From Bacillota bacterium (lineage in GTDB: Bacteria > Bacillota > SHA-98 > Ch115 > JABLXJ01): 64,000 bases of DNA. The stretch is taken from the NCBI GenBank assembly GCA_013178125.1, contig JABLXJ010000010.1, forward strand, positions 62,001-126,000, given 5' to 3'. This document shows, piece by piece, positions 45,398-53,329 of this stretch; position 1 is the first letter of the stretch; the number at the start of each line of letters is the position of its first letter. Both the position numbers and the translations under genes were made by a program. The notes beneath the pieces are model-generated. The model was not told the origin of the DNA. It worked only from the letters and a program-made list of their open reading frames with translations, and did no database searches.

Positions 45398-46543
45398 ATG
45401 TTTCGAGATAAGCAGCATTTGAGGATCCCTGGCCCGACGCCGGTCCCGCCGGGGGCCTTGAGCGCGTCGGCGCGTCCCATGATCAACCATAGAGGCGATG
45501 AATTCAGGAAGCTGCTTGAAGAGGTAACCCGGGGGCTGCAGGGGGTCTTCCAGACCAGGAATGATGTTCTGATATTGACCACATCGGGGACGGGAGGGCT
45601 CGAGGCCGCGGTCTCCAATCTGCTCTCGCCCGGCGAGAAGGCGCTCGTTGCAAGCTGCGGCGCCTTCGGTGACAGGGTCGCGGATATCGCCAGGGCATAC
45701 GGGGTTGATGTAGTAAAATCCGAGGTGGAATGGGGCAGGGCCAGCGAGCCGGGCGATGTCGACAGGCTCCTGAGCCAGAGCCCCGATATCAAGGTAGTCT
45801 TTGTCACCCATAATGAGACCTCTACGGGCGTGGAGAATGATGTGAAGGCGCTCGCCTCCGTGGCGAGGGCCCACGACGCTCTTGTTGTTGTCGATGCGGT
45901 CAGCTCGCTCGGATCAGTCAATCTCGAGACGGATGCCTGGGGGGTCGATGTCGTGGTGACCGCTTCCCAGAAGGGCCTCATGACACCGCCTGGCCTCGCT
46001 TTCGTGAGCGTGAGCGAGCGCGCGTGGGAGAAGGTCGCATCCGCAAGATGCCCGAGGTTCTACTTCGACCTGGTTAAGGCCCGGACCTTCGCCCAGAGGT
46101 GGGAAAACCCCTTCACGCCGGCAGTCTCGCTGCTTCAGGCTCTGAGGGACGCCCTCTCCGCTATCGAGGCGGAGGGCCTTGCCGCGGTGTTCGCCCGGCA
46201 TGCCAGGGTGGCCTCTGCTGTGCGCGCAGGCATAAAGGCTCTCGGGCTCGGGCTGCTCGCGGGCGATGAGTGCGCGTCCAAGACGGTCACCGCGGTGACG
46301 CCGCCGGGCGGGATCGATGCGGATGAATTCCGGAAGCTCCTCAAATCAAATTATGGCGTGATCCTCGCGGGCGGGCAGGGCAAGCTCAAGGGGAAGATAT
46401 TCCGCATCGCCCATATGGGCTACATGGACGAGCTCGACATGGTCGCGGCCATGGCCGCGCTGGAGATGGGCCTCGCCAGGAAGGGTTACCCCGTCAAGCT
46501 CGGTTCAGGTGTTGCCGCTCTCGAGGAGGTTCTCATGCGATGA
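45398..46543 (+). CDS. Class V aminotransferase (alanine-glyoxylate / serine-pyruvate type)
   Basis: PLP enzyme of the class V family. Marks: RIPGPTPVPPGALSASARPM and INHRGDEFRKLLEEVTRGL near the start, TTSGTGGLEAAVSNLLSPGE near residue 62, DAVSSLGSVNLETDAWGVD near 165, the PLP Lys in TASQKGLMTPPGLAFVSV near 190, and a C-terminal FRIAHMGYMDELD. 381 residues is standard. It overlaps the start of serA (ATGATG), as in organisms where such an enzyme replaces SerC, converting 3-phosphohydroxypyruvate to phosphoserine; serine-glyoxylate activity is the alternative. The frame is open 37 codons before ATG 45398. Confidence 0.93.
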   Translation: MFRDKQHLRIPGPTPVPPGALSASARPMINHRGDEFRKLLEEVTRGLQGVFQTRNDVLILTTSGTGGLEAAVSNLLSPGEKALVASCGAFGDRVADIARAYGVDVVKSEVEWGRASEPGDVDRLLSQSPDIKVVFVTHNETSTGVENDVKALASVARAHDALVVVDAVSSLGSVNLETDAWGVDVVVTASQKGLMTPPGLAFVSVSERAWEKVASARCPRFYFDLVKARTFAQRWENPFTPAVSLLQALRDALSAIEAEGLAAVFARHARVASAVRAGIKALGLGLLAGDECASKTVTAVTPPGGIDADEFRKLLKSNYGVILAGGQGKLKGKIFRIAHMGYMDELDMVAAMAALEMGLARKGYPVKLGSGVAALEEVLMR

Positions 46544-48138
46544 TGAAGGTGCTTGTTTGTGACCCTATAGCGGAACAGGGAATCGAAAGGCTCCGCCAGG
46601 AGAGCGATATCGAGGTTACGGTGGCCACGGGCCTGCCCCGGGAGGAGCTCATCGCCTGCGTGCCGGCGTATGATGCCCTTATAGTCAGGAGCGAGACAAA
46701 GGTCACCCGCGAGGTGCTGGAGGCTGGGACGAACCTGAAGGCGGTCGGGCGCGCGGGGGTCGGGGTCGATAACATCGATATAGACGCCGCGACAAAGCGG
46801 GGCGTGGTCGTTCTCAATGCCCCGGAGGGCAATACCATCGCCGCGGTTGAGCATACGATAGCCATGCTCATGTCGCTCGCACGGAATATACCCCAGGCTC
46901 ACGCCTCGCTCAAGGCGGGGAAGTGGAATCGCAAGGCGTTCATGGGGGTGCAGGTCGACGGCAAGACGCTTGGGGTCATCGGGCTGGGCCGGATTGGAAG
47001 CGAGGTCGCCCGGCGCATGCACGCCCTCGGGATGCATGCCCTGGGCTTTGACCCGTTCGTCGCCCCCGAGCGCTGCACCGAGCTGGGCATAGAGATTGTT
47101 GACCTCCCGCGGCTGTTCTCCTCAGCGGATTTCATCACTGTCCATGTGCCCATGACAAAAGAGACCCGCCATATGATAGGGGCGAAGGAATTCGCGCAGA
47201 TGAAGGACGGGGTCAGGGTCATAAACTGCGCGCGGGGAGGCGTCATTGACGAGCAGGCTCTCTATGACGCCGTCAAAAGCGGGAAGGTGGCGGGCGCCGC
47301 GCTCGACGTCTTCGAGCAGGAGCCCCTCGAGGAATCCCCGCTCCTGGAGCTCGACCAGGTTATCGTGACGCCGCACCTTGGGGCTTCAACTGAAGAGGCC
47401 CAGATAAACGTGGCGATGCACATCGCCGAGGAGATCATCAAGGTTCTGAAGGGCGATTTTTTCAAGAATGCGGTAAATGTCCCCTCGGTGCCTCCCGCGC
47501 TTCTCGCTAAATTAAAGCCCTTTATGCCCCTGGCCGAGAGCCTTGGCCGGCTCTATACAGAGCTCGCAGTGGGCGGGCACGGGCGGATCGAGGTTATATA
47601 CAGGGGGCTGCTGGCGGAACAGGATGTAGCCTTGCTGACCACGGCGGTCCTGAAGGGCGTTCTCGATCCAATACTCCAGGAGAAGCTCAACCTCGTCAAC
47701 GCGCGGTTTGTCGCAAGCGAGCGCGGCATAAGGGTCGCGGAGGTAAAGGAGCGGGATGGGGACAGGTACCCCGCCGTCATAGAGGTGCGCGGGGAGACGG
47801 ATGAGGGAATCAGGTCCGTGGCCGGGTGCCTCGGCGAGAATGGCCTGTCCAGACTCGTGCGGATCAATGACTACCCGCTTGACCTCGTCCCGTCAGGGTA
47901 TATGCTGGTTATAGACTACGCGGACAGGCCGGGCGTGATTGGCAGGGTTGGAACCATTCTCGGGCGCAATAATATAAATATCGCCTATATGCAGGTCGGC
48001 AGGAAATCCGCAGGTGGACAGGCTGTTATGGTTCTCGGCATCGATGATCCTGCCTCGGGCGATGTCCTCGCTGAGGTCGCGCGCGTGCCGGAGGTTACAA
48101 GGGTCAGGCCCGTGGAGTGGTGGCAGGCGCAGCAGTGA
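46540..48138 (+). CDS. serA: D-3-phosphoglycerate dehydrogenase
   Basis: First step of serine synthesis. N-terminal substrate domain (KAVGRAGVGVDNIDIDAATK near residue 68), NAD domain with LGVIGLGRIGSEVARR near 145, catalytic Arg in NCARGGVIDEQAL near 230, and His in VTPHLGASTEEAQ near 280. An ASB domain follows (residues ~320-450). A C-terminal ACT domain (MLVIDYADRPGVIGRVGTIL, NNINIAYMQVGR) probably gives serine feedback. 532 residues is the long bacterial form. It is directly coupled to the aminotransferase gene. Confidence 0.97.
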   Translation: MMKVLVCDPIAEQGIERLRQESDIEVTVATGLPREELIACVPAYDALIVRSETKVTREVLEAGTNLKAVGRAGVGVDNIDIDAATKRGVVVLNAPEGNTIAAVEHTIAMLMSLARNIPQAHASLKAGKWNRKAFMGVQVDGKTLGVIGLGRIGSEVARRMHALGMHALGFDPFVAPERCTELGIEIVDLPRLFSSADFITVHVPMTKETRHMIGAKEFAQMKDGVRVINCARGGVIDEQALYDAVKSGKVAGAALDVFEQEPLEESPLLELDQVIVTPHLGASTEEAQINVAMHIAEEIIKVLKGDFFKNAVNVPSVPPALLAKLKPFMPLAESLGRLYTELAVGGHGRIEVIYRGLLAEQDVALLTTAVLKGVLDPILQEKLNLVNARFVASERGIRVAEVKERDGDRYPAVIEVRGETDEGIRSVAGCLGENGLSRLVRINDYPLDLVPSGYMLVIDYADRPGVIGRVGTILGRNNINIAYMQVGRKSAGGQAVMVLGIDDPASGDVLAEVARVPEVTRVRPVEWWQAQQ

Positions 48139-48139
48139 C

Positions 48140-48341
48140 ACGGGCGCTATAGCGCGCAGGAACTGCACTATAGCGGCACAGGAACCATAGTGACGCAAGC
48201 ACTGTAGCGACGTAAGCACTGTGGTGATGCGGGCACCACCGGGCGTATTGTAGGTTAGGTATTCGCATCGCCGGCGTCACCGGGCATATTTGAAGGTGTA
48301 TAGGGCGTATAAGTTGTATAAAGTGTATATGTAAGGTGTAT
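48140..48341 (+). repeat. degenerate tandem repeats between serA and DUF1015 gene
   Basis: First part (48150-48235): CACTGTAGCGACGTAAG-like units of about 17 bases. Second part (48295-48343): five GTATA units, the first four exactly nine bases apart (48298, 48307, 48316, 48325) and a fifth at 48338 that contains the start ATG. No promoter was identified. Confidence 0.5.
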
Positions 48342-49841
48342 ATGGAGGCATCTGGAAAGGAGATAAAAAACAGTTTCATGGCAGAGATCGTGCCTTTCAG
48401 GGGCATATTCTACAATCTTGATAGGATTGGTGATGCTGAGAAGGTAGTAACGCCGCCTTATGATGTGATAAGCGCCGAGGAACAGGAGATGTACTACGGG
48501 CGCAGCGACTACAATATAATTCGCCTCATCCTTGGAAAGGAATTCGAAGGCGACAATGAGGTAAATAACAGGTATACTAGGGCCGCTGCGTTTTATAATG
48601 GGTGGCGGGACGAAGGCATCCTGGTGGAGGATTCGTCGCCGGCCCTTTATGTCTATGAGCAGGATTATATTATAAATACGGGCATAGGCCCGAGTACGGG
48701 CATGAGCCGGGACGTGGACGGGGATGCGGGCGCAGGCGGGGGACCCAGGAAGAAGGTCACCGGCGTGATCGGTGCAGTCAAGCTCGAGGAGTTTGACAAG
48801 GGCGTGATCCTGCCCCATGAGGATACGCTGCCCGGCCCAAAACAGGACAGGTTGGAGCTCATGAGGGCGACGGGGGCGAACTTCTCGCCCATTTTTGCGC
48901 TCTACTCTGATGCCGAGCGGCGCGTCGATAGGCTGATTCAACAGATCACACAGACCCTTCCCCGCATAGATATGATCGATGGGGCCGGGACGCGGCACAG
49001 GCTTTGGTCGATCTCCAACCCGGGGCTCATATACCTGATCGTCAAGGAGTTCCGCAGGAAACAGCTGTTCATCGCCGATGGTCATCACCGTTACGAGACT
49101 GCGCTTGTCTACAGGAATGAAATGAGGCGCAGGGCTAATAGCGAGAAGGATCTGGCGTCGGTGGAAGCTGGCTGGGGAGCTCCTTACGAGTACATCATGA
49201 TGTTGCTGGTGAACATGGATACCGAGGGCCTTACCGTGCTGCCGACGCACAGGCTCATCGGCGATGCACCTGAGCTCCATGAATATATCGACTCTGCCGG
49301 CGGTAGCCCTGAATCTGGAGCTAGAGCTGGAGCTGGACCCGGGGCTATCGCTGAGAAGCTTGCCGGGCTGGTGGGCCCGGTTTTCAACCTCCGGACGTTT
49401 GATGACCTGGAGGGCGCCCTCGATGAAATGAGCAGGGCCCGTGCGTTTATATGTTATTTCGGCCATAAGCAGTATTGCCTTCTAACCATGAGGGATGATG
49501 AGGTCACCTCGAGGCGGGTCGGCGATATATTCGACGCGGCGGGGGTCACGCAGAGGCTGAGGCGAGAACTGGATGTCGCTATACTCCATGTAGTTCTCCT
49601 CGGGCATTTCTTCAGCATCTCCGATGAATCATTCAAACAGCGAGGAGCTTACACGAGAGATGCGGCGGAGGCGATAAGGCTGGTTGATGAAGGCAAGTTC
49701 AAGGCCGCCTTCCTTGTAAACCCGACCAGGCTCGACCAGATAGCAGCTATCGCGAGCGCGGGTGAGAAGATGCCGCAGAAGTCGACCTACTTCTATCCCA
49801 AGCCTCTTACCGGGCTTGTGATACGGAGCCTTATCCGCTGA
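48342..49841 (+). CDS. DUF1015 family protein
   Basis: A 499-residue cytoplasmic protein of the DUF1015 family, which is often next to serA and class V aminotransferase genes, as here. Marks: VPFRGIFYNLDRIGDAEKVV and TPPYDVISAEEQEMYYGRSD (residues ~20-60), GVILPHEDTLPGPKQDRLEL near 150, FIADGHHRYETALVYRNEMR near 245, and MPQKSTYFYPKPLTGLVIRS at the end. The His-rich GHHRYET motif suggests a catalytic or metal role, but the function is not known. Two Gly/Ala-rich inserts (near 115 and 320) are extra. ATG 48342 follows AAGGTGT; GTG 48336 is possible. Confidence 0.9.
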   Translation: MEASGKEIKNSFMAEIVPFRGIFYNLDRIGDAEKVVTPPYDVISAEEQEMYYGRSDYNIIRLILGKEFEGDNEVNNRYTRAAAFYNGWRDEGILVEDSSPALYVYEQDYIINTGIGPSTGMSRDVDGDAGAGGGPRKKVTGVIGAVKLEEFDKGVILPHEDTLPGPKQDRLELMRATGANFSPIFALYSDAERRVDRLIQQITQTLPRIDMIDGAGTRHRLWSISNPGLIYLIVKEFRRKQLFIADGHHRYETALVYRNEMRRRANSEKDLASVEAGWGAPYEYIMMLLVNMDTEGLTVLPTHRLIGDAPELHEYIDSAGGSPESGARAGAGPGAIAEKLAGLVGPVFNLRTFDDLEGALDEMSRARAFICYFGHKQYCLLTMRDDEVTSRRVGDIFDAAGVTQRLRRELDVAILHVVLLGHFFSISDESFKQRGAYTRDAAEAIRLVDEGKFKAAFLVNPTRLDQIAAIASAGEKMPQKSTYFYPKPLTGLVIRSLIR

Positions 49842-49888
49842 TGCCATTCGCCCTATTATTTATTACTGCGCGGAGTTAGAGCTAAATT

Positions 49889-50149
49889 TAAGTGCTAGTT
49901 CCTTAATTTGCGCCAGTTTACCAGCACGTCCCAGGGGTTGCCGGTGTTGCGCTCCGGGGACGGCGCGCTTGCGGCGCGCCTCCGTTGAAATTTGGCGCGA
50001 GGGCCCTGCCAAATTTCAAAGGCCCCGTCACGCAAGCACCGGCAACCCCTGGAAAAGCGGCAATAACTTTCGAATTCAAACTTAGGACTAAGACTAGGGC
50101 TCGGGGTACCGTGCTGGTAAACTAGCAGAAATTAAGGAACCTACACTTA
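49889..50149 (+). mobile_element. Small palindromic TA-flanked element, copy 2 (most complete)
   Basis: 261 non-coding bases. TAAGTGCTAGTTCC at the left; AACTTA closes a first unit at 50084, and a further inverted left-end fragment runs 50106-50149 (GTGCTGG...CACTTA). The core folds strongly: a perfect 16-bp stem CCAGGGGTTGCCGGTG / CACCGGCAACCCCTGG (49931-49946 with 50037-50052), then TTGCG/CGCAA and CGGGG/CCCCG, then two hairpins, GGCGCGC-TTGCG-GCGCGCC (49962-49980) and a 12-bp stem at 49985-50019. Both outer edges read TA. It shares its core with copy 1 and both ends with copy 3. Confidence 0.78.
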
Positions 50150-50242
50150 GGGCTGGATTTGGAGCTGAATCCGGGTAAATATGCGATAGATGAGCCAAAT
50201 ATATGGTAGCTCAGCATCAAGATTTAAGGAGCCGGGATTTGA

Positions 50243-51859
50243 ATGGAATTGAAATTCATCGGGGCAGCCAGGACGGTTACGGGTTCATGCTACCTGCTGG
50301 AGCTGGAAAAGACGAGGATCATGGTTGATTGCGGCATGTTCCAGGGGATAAGGGAATTGAGGGTGTTGAATTACTCGGATTTCCCCTTTGACCCGCGCGG
50401 TATCGATTTCCTGCTCCTCACCCACGCGCATATCGATCATAGCGGGCTCATCCCCCGGCTTTGCAAGAAGGGTTTCAAGGGCCGGATCATATCCACGGAG
50501 GCAACGCGGGACCTGTGCGGCATAATGCTCCCGGATAGCGGCCACATCCAGGAACTCGAGGCGGAGTGGCACGGGCGCAAGGGTGAAAGGGTGGGAGAGC
50601 CTCACACCGAGCCCCTCTACACTGCGGACGATGCCGAGAAGAGCCTGGGGCTTTTCAACCCCGTCCCGCTTGACAAGATGATCGACTTGAATAGCGAGGT
50701 GTCCGTGAGGTTCAGGGAAGCGGGGCATATACTCGGTTCCTCCATTATCGAGCTCTGGGCCCATAGCGGGGAGGCGCGCCGGAAGATTGTATTCTCGGGG
50801 GATCTGGGGTGCGTGAACCAGCCGGTCATCCGGGACCCGGCCTTCGTCGCGGACGCTGATACCCTGCTGGTGGAGTCGACCTACGGGAACAGGGTTCATG
50901 AAGACCGCCTCATCAGGATCGCAAAGCTCAGGGATACCGTAAACCGGACCATGGAGCGCGGCGGCAACCTCATAATCCCTGCGTTCGCGGTGGCCAGGAC
51001 GCAGGATGTATTATATGAGTTGTCGCGCCTCATGGCGGAGGGCGATGTGCCACCGCTCAAGGTTTACATAGACAGCCCCCTTGCGGTGGCCGCGACCGAG
51101 ATTTTCGAACGCCACAAGGAATCATACGATGTAGAGACGCGGGAACTCATCGAGGCCGGACGTGACCCATTTGATTTCCCGGGCCTCACCTTCATCCAAT
51201 CCACGGAGGAATCCAGGGCCCTCAATGAGATAAAGAGCGGGGCCGTGATAATCTCGGCGAGCGGCATGTGCGACTTCGGCCGGATCAAGCACCACCTCAA
51301 ACACAATCTCTGGAGGCCTGAATCCACTATCCTGTTTGTTGGATTCCAGGCCAGGGGCACCCTGGGGAGACGGCTGCAGGAGGGGGAGAAGCTCGTCAGG
51401 ATCTTCAACGAGGAGGTTGCAGTGAAGGCTGAGATCGTGTCCATAGATGGGTTCTCCAGCCATGCAGATAAAGAGGCCCTTCTTTACTGGGTGAAGAATT
51501 TCAGATCGCTGCCCGAGAGGATCTTCGTCGTGCACGGCGAGGAGGAGGCCTCCAATGAATTCGCCTCCACCCTCCGCGAGACGCTTGGGGCCTGGACCTA
51601 TGTGCCCGAACGGGGTGATGTTATTGACCTCGAGACGGGCAAGATCGTATCCGAGGCCAGGGCGGTGGATATCGCCGGTCAAGAGGCCGAGCTTCTGGAG
51701 AGCGAGAAGGAGCTGCAGGATATCCTGGGCGTGCTCGCCGTCAGGATGAAGGAGTGGAGGGCGGGCCGGGACGTAAAGGCATTGAGCGAGACGAACCGGA
51801 GGCTGCGTGAGTTGATCCGCAATGCCCGCGACTTGATACATGAGGCGGGCTCACGGTAG
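50243..51859 (+). CDS. Beta-CASP metallo-beta-lactamase-fold nuclease
   Basis: RNA-processing type hydrolase (CPSF73/YSH1-like family). Zinc motif HxHxDH: LLTHAHIDHSGLIPRL near residue 58. Further ligands in GHILGSSIIEL near 170 and FSGDLGCVNQP near 193. Beta-CASP insert: LLVESTYGNRVHED, then PAFAVARTQDVLYELSRL, IISASGMCDFGRIKHHLK near 335, VGFQARGTLGRRLQEGE and FSSHADKEALLYWV near 415. The C-terminal ~75 residues are a helical tail beyond the usual ~460. ATG 50243 has AAGGAGCCGGGATTTGA upstream. It is a single-gene unit ending at a bidirectional hairpin. Confidence 0.94.
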   Translation: MELKFIGAARTVTGSCYLLELEKTRIMVDCGMFQGIRELRVLNYSDFPFDPRGIDFLLLTHAHIDHSGLIPRLCKKGFKGRIISTEATRDLCGIMLPDSGHIQELEAEWHGRKGERVGEPHTEPLYTADDAEKSLGLFNPVPLDKMIDLNSEVSVRFREAGHILGSSIIELWAHSGEARRKIVFSGDLGCVNQPVIRDPAFVADADTLLVESTYGNRVHEDRLIRIAKLRDTVNRTMERGGNLIIPAFAVARTQDVLYELSRLMAEGDVPPLKVYIDSPLAVAATEIFERHKESYDVETRELIEAGRDPFDFPGLTFIQSTEESRALNEIKSGAVIISASGMCDFGRIKHHLKHNLWRPESTILFVGFQARGTLGRRLQEGEKLVRIFNEEVAVKAEIVSIDGFSSHADKEALLYWVKNFRSLPERIFVVHGEEEASNEFASTLRETLGAWTYVPERGDVIDLETGKIVSEARAVDIAGQEAELLESEKELQDILGVLAVRMKEWRAGRDVKALSETNRRLRELIRNARDLIHEAGSR

Positions 51860-51905
51860 GGATTCTATCTCCCCCATTCTCCCTCATCCGGCGGATGAAA
51901 AGAGA

Positions 51906-51930
51906 CTCCCTTTCAGGGAGCTTCTTCCTT
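51906..51930. terminator. bidirectional terminator between nuclease and toxin genes
   Basis: Six-pair stem CTCCCT-TTC-AGGGAG followed by CTTCTTCCTT on the plus strand; on the minus strand the same stem is followed by TCTCTTTTC. It sits between two convergent genes. Confidence 0.6.
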
Positions 51931-51943
51931 ATGGAACCGCAAA

Positions 51944-52273
51944 TTACCTATAATCCTTAAGGAGTTCTTCTACGAAAAGAATGGACAGGTAATCTCGCAC
52001 GCCATTCAAAAGGCGATAAACCGAAACGAATTCTCCCTCGATTTTGTAAAAAATGAGGTAAACGCCGCAGGCAAGGAAGCGGTAATCCGTTTTTATATTG
52101 ATTTTAGCGCTGAGTGAGGCTCCCATCTCGGGGAAATCAGCCAGCTTTTCTATCTTGGAATATATGGTATCTCTTATTTTCGCGGCTGCTTCGGGATTGT
52201 TCTCGGTGATGTAGGCTTTTATTTCCTGCACATCGGCAATCGCCACAGGGTTGATTCTGATTTTGAATTTCAC
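51944..52273 (-). CDS. ParE/RelE-family toxin
   Basis: A 109-residue protein of the ParE/RelE superfamily. N-terminal strand and helix: KFKIRINPVAIADVQEIKAY then ITENNPEAAAKIRDTIYSKI. Next come the conserved FPEMGASL turn (residues ~52-59), YRFLACGVYLIFYKIEGEFV, and VYRLLNGVRDYLSIL. This is the ParE-type order (P-x-M-G, then Y-R-x-L, then Y-x-I-x-R). Whether it acts on gyrase or on ribosomes cannot be told. It follows the antitoxin gene by two bases. Lower GC than the genes upstream fits an acquired module. Confidence 0.88.
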   Translation of the reverse strand: MKFKIRINPVAIADVQEIKAYITENNPEAAAKIRDTIYSKIEKLADFPEMGASLSAKINIKTDYRFLACGVYLIFYKIEGEFVSVYRLLNGVRDYLSILFVEELLKDYR

Positions 52274-52275
52274 GC

Positions 52276-52524
52276 TCAGACCTCCAATGCTTTCTTGAGG
52301 TCATCAAGTGATTCCCATTCCTCTCCTGTTTTAATCGCATCTTCTGCCTCGGAGAGCTTTGACAACAGCTTAATCACCGCCTGCTGTTTTTCGTATTCCT
52401 GTATATCCAAAAGAACATAGCGGCCTCTGCCGTTTTTTGTCAAAAACACGGGCTCCCCAACATGGCAAGAGCGGAGAACCTCGTTATAGTTTCTTAAGTC
52501 TGAAACCGGTTTAATGTTTGGCAT
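52276..52524 (-). CDS. Phd/YefM-family antitoxin
   Basis: An 82-residue antitoxin. The N-terminal Phd/YefM fold is clear: MPNIKPVSDLRNYNEVLRSC then GEPVFLTKNGRGRYVLLDIQ and EYEKQQAVIKLLSKL. The C-terminal tail (EDAIKTGEEWESLDDLKKAL) is the toxin-binding arm. ATG 52524 is chosen because GGGGGTG lies six bases upstream; ATG 52539 has no site. The pair is likely autoregulated from the TATAAT element just upstream. Confidence 0.88.
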   Translation of the reverse strand: MPNIKPVSDLRNYNEVLRSCHVGEPVFLTKNGRGRYVLLDIQEYEKQQAVIKLLSKLSEAEDAIKTGEEWESLDDLKKALEV

Positions 52525-52553
52525 TCTTAACACCCCCATGATTTGCTGTTATT

Positions 52554-52559
52554 ATTATA
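52554..52559 (-). promoter_or_regulatory. -10 element of the toxin-antitoxin promoter
   Basis: A perfect TATAAT on the minus strand lies 30 bases before the antitoxin ATG. The -35 region (TTTTAT-like, 17 bases further) is weak, which is common for promoters with a strong -10. Confidence 0.5.
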
Positions 52560-52564
52560 CCCTA

Positions 52565-52801
52565 GAAGTTCATAAAATAAAACGTCAGATTTCACAGCAG
52601 GTCATAAGCTTAACCCATCTGGATGATAACTGCGAGGTAGTTCGTAATGGATATCGTAAGCTTAAGATAAGCGCCAGGTTTGGTGTTATCAACATAGAAC
52701 GTCAGGTCGCCTTCTGCAAGACTTGCGGGAAGGACTTCATCCCCCTCAACAGTGTCCTTCCCGAGCATAATGGGATGGTCATAACAAAGGGCGTAGGATA
52801 G
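52565..52801 (+). pseudogene. Transposase N-terminal remnant (UPF0236/ISKra4-like)
   Basis: A fragment of about 78 codons reads NGYRKLKISARFGVINIERQ then VAFCKTCGKDFIPLNSVL. This resembles the N-terminal zinc-binding part of ISKra4/UPF0236-type transposases (R-K-x-x-T-x-F-G ... C-x2-C-G-x-x-F-x-P-L-D). No catalytic domain follows; the frame stops at 52801 and no continuation is seen in other frames. It overlaps the antitoxin promoter region at its start. The match is by eye. Confidence 0.45.
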
Positions 52802-52912
52802 GATAGACTGCGAATACAATGGAATGGCATTGTGGAGAAGGCAAACGACCCTTAATATCAGCTTCAACAGCTTCATCCGCCTTCATCCGCCGCACACGAT
52901 GTCTGCCACCGG

Positions 52913-53168
52913 CATCGTCCATCAGGAACAGTGCTAACTATTAACACTGTCGGTCGGGAACAGTGCTGGCCATTAGCGCCGTCTATCAGGAATAGTGCTA
53001 GCCATTAACACTGTCCATCGGGAATAGTGCTGACCATTAGCATCGTACGCCGCGGATAGTGTTAGCCATTAGCATCATCCGTCAGGAACAATGTTAGCTA
53101 TTGGCATTGTCAGTTGAGAATAGTATCGACTATTAGCATTGTCCGCCAGGAACAGCGTTGGCCATCAG
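52913..53168 (+). repeat. Tandem array of eight diverged 32-bp units
   Basis: Eight units of exactly 32 bases, starting CATCGTCCATCAGGAACAGT in the first, each containing a GGAACAGTGCTAACTATTAA-like core. Units differ from each other at roughly 15-35% of positions but never in length. In unit 1 ACAGTG can pair with CACTGT at the head of unit 2, and in unit 6 ACAATG with CATTGT, a compensated change. There are no unique spacers, so it is not a CRISPR array, and 32 is not a multiple of three, so it is not a protein repeat. Confidence 0.85.
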
Positions 53169-53252
53169 CATCATTATCCATCCCAGCGTTATGCGCGCTA
53201 ATAATTTTTTGCTGGACAAAGGAGGAATCAGGCGGGCTACGTCGTATATATA

Positions 53253-53270
53253 ATAACGTCATGATGTTAT
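53253..53270. promoter_or_regulatory. palindromic operator candidate upstream of gntR
   Basis: ATAACGTCATGATGTTAT is symmetric except for one pair (16 of 18 positions). It overlaps the last bases of a TATAAT (53249-53254), so a protein bound here would block that promoter. It is the best candidate for GntR autoregulation. Confidence 0.5.
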
Positions 53271-53329
53271 GATGGCACTATGTTAAATTTGAATCGCTTA
53301 GGTTTTGGATACTAAGAAGGGAGCAGCTT

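Larger units (their letters stand above)
52802..53329. other. gene-free interval holding the 32-bp repeat array and gntR control region
   Basis: Apart from the array (52913-53168) and the palindrome at 53253-53270, no gene is visible. Short CTTCATCCGC repeats stand at 52871-52890. An AAAGGAGGAAT sequence at 53218 looks like a ribosome site but has no open frame after it. Confidence 0.6.

Noticed and set aside
48255-49466. 403-codon minus-strand open frame
   Set aside because: Antisense to the DUF1015 gene, which has strong family motifs in the plus frame.
52610-52876. 88-codon minus-strand frame
   Set aside because: The plus-strand frame with the paired-Cys zinc pattern is more protein-like; the minus frame has no recognisable features.
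52913-53168. CRISPR array
   Set aside because: Units are contiguous 32-bp repeats with no unique spacers, strong drift between units, and no cas genes nearby.
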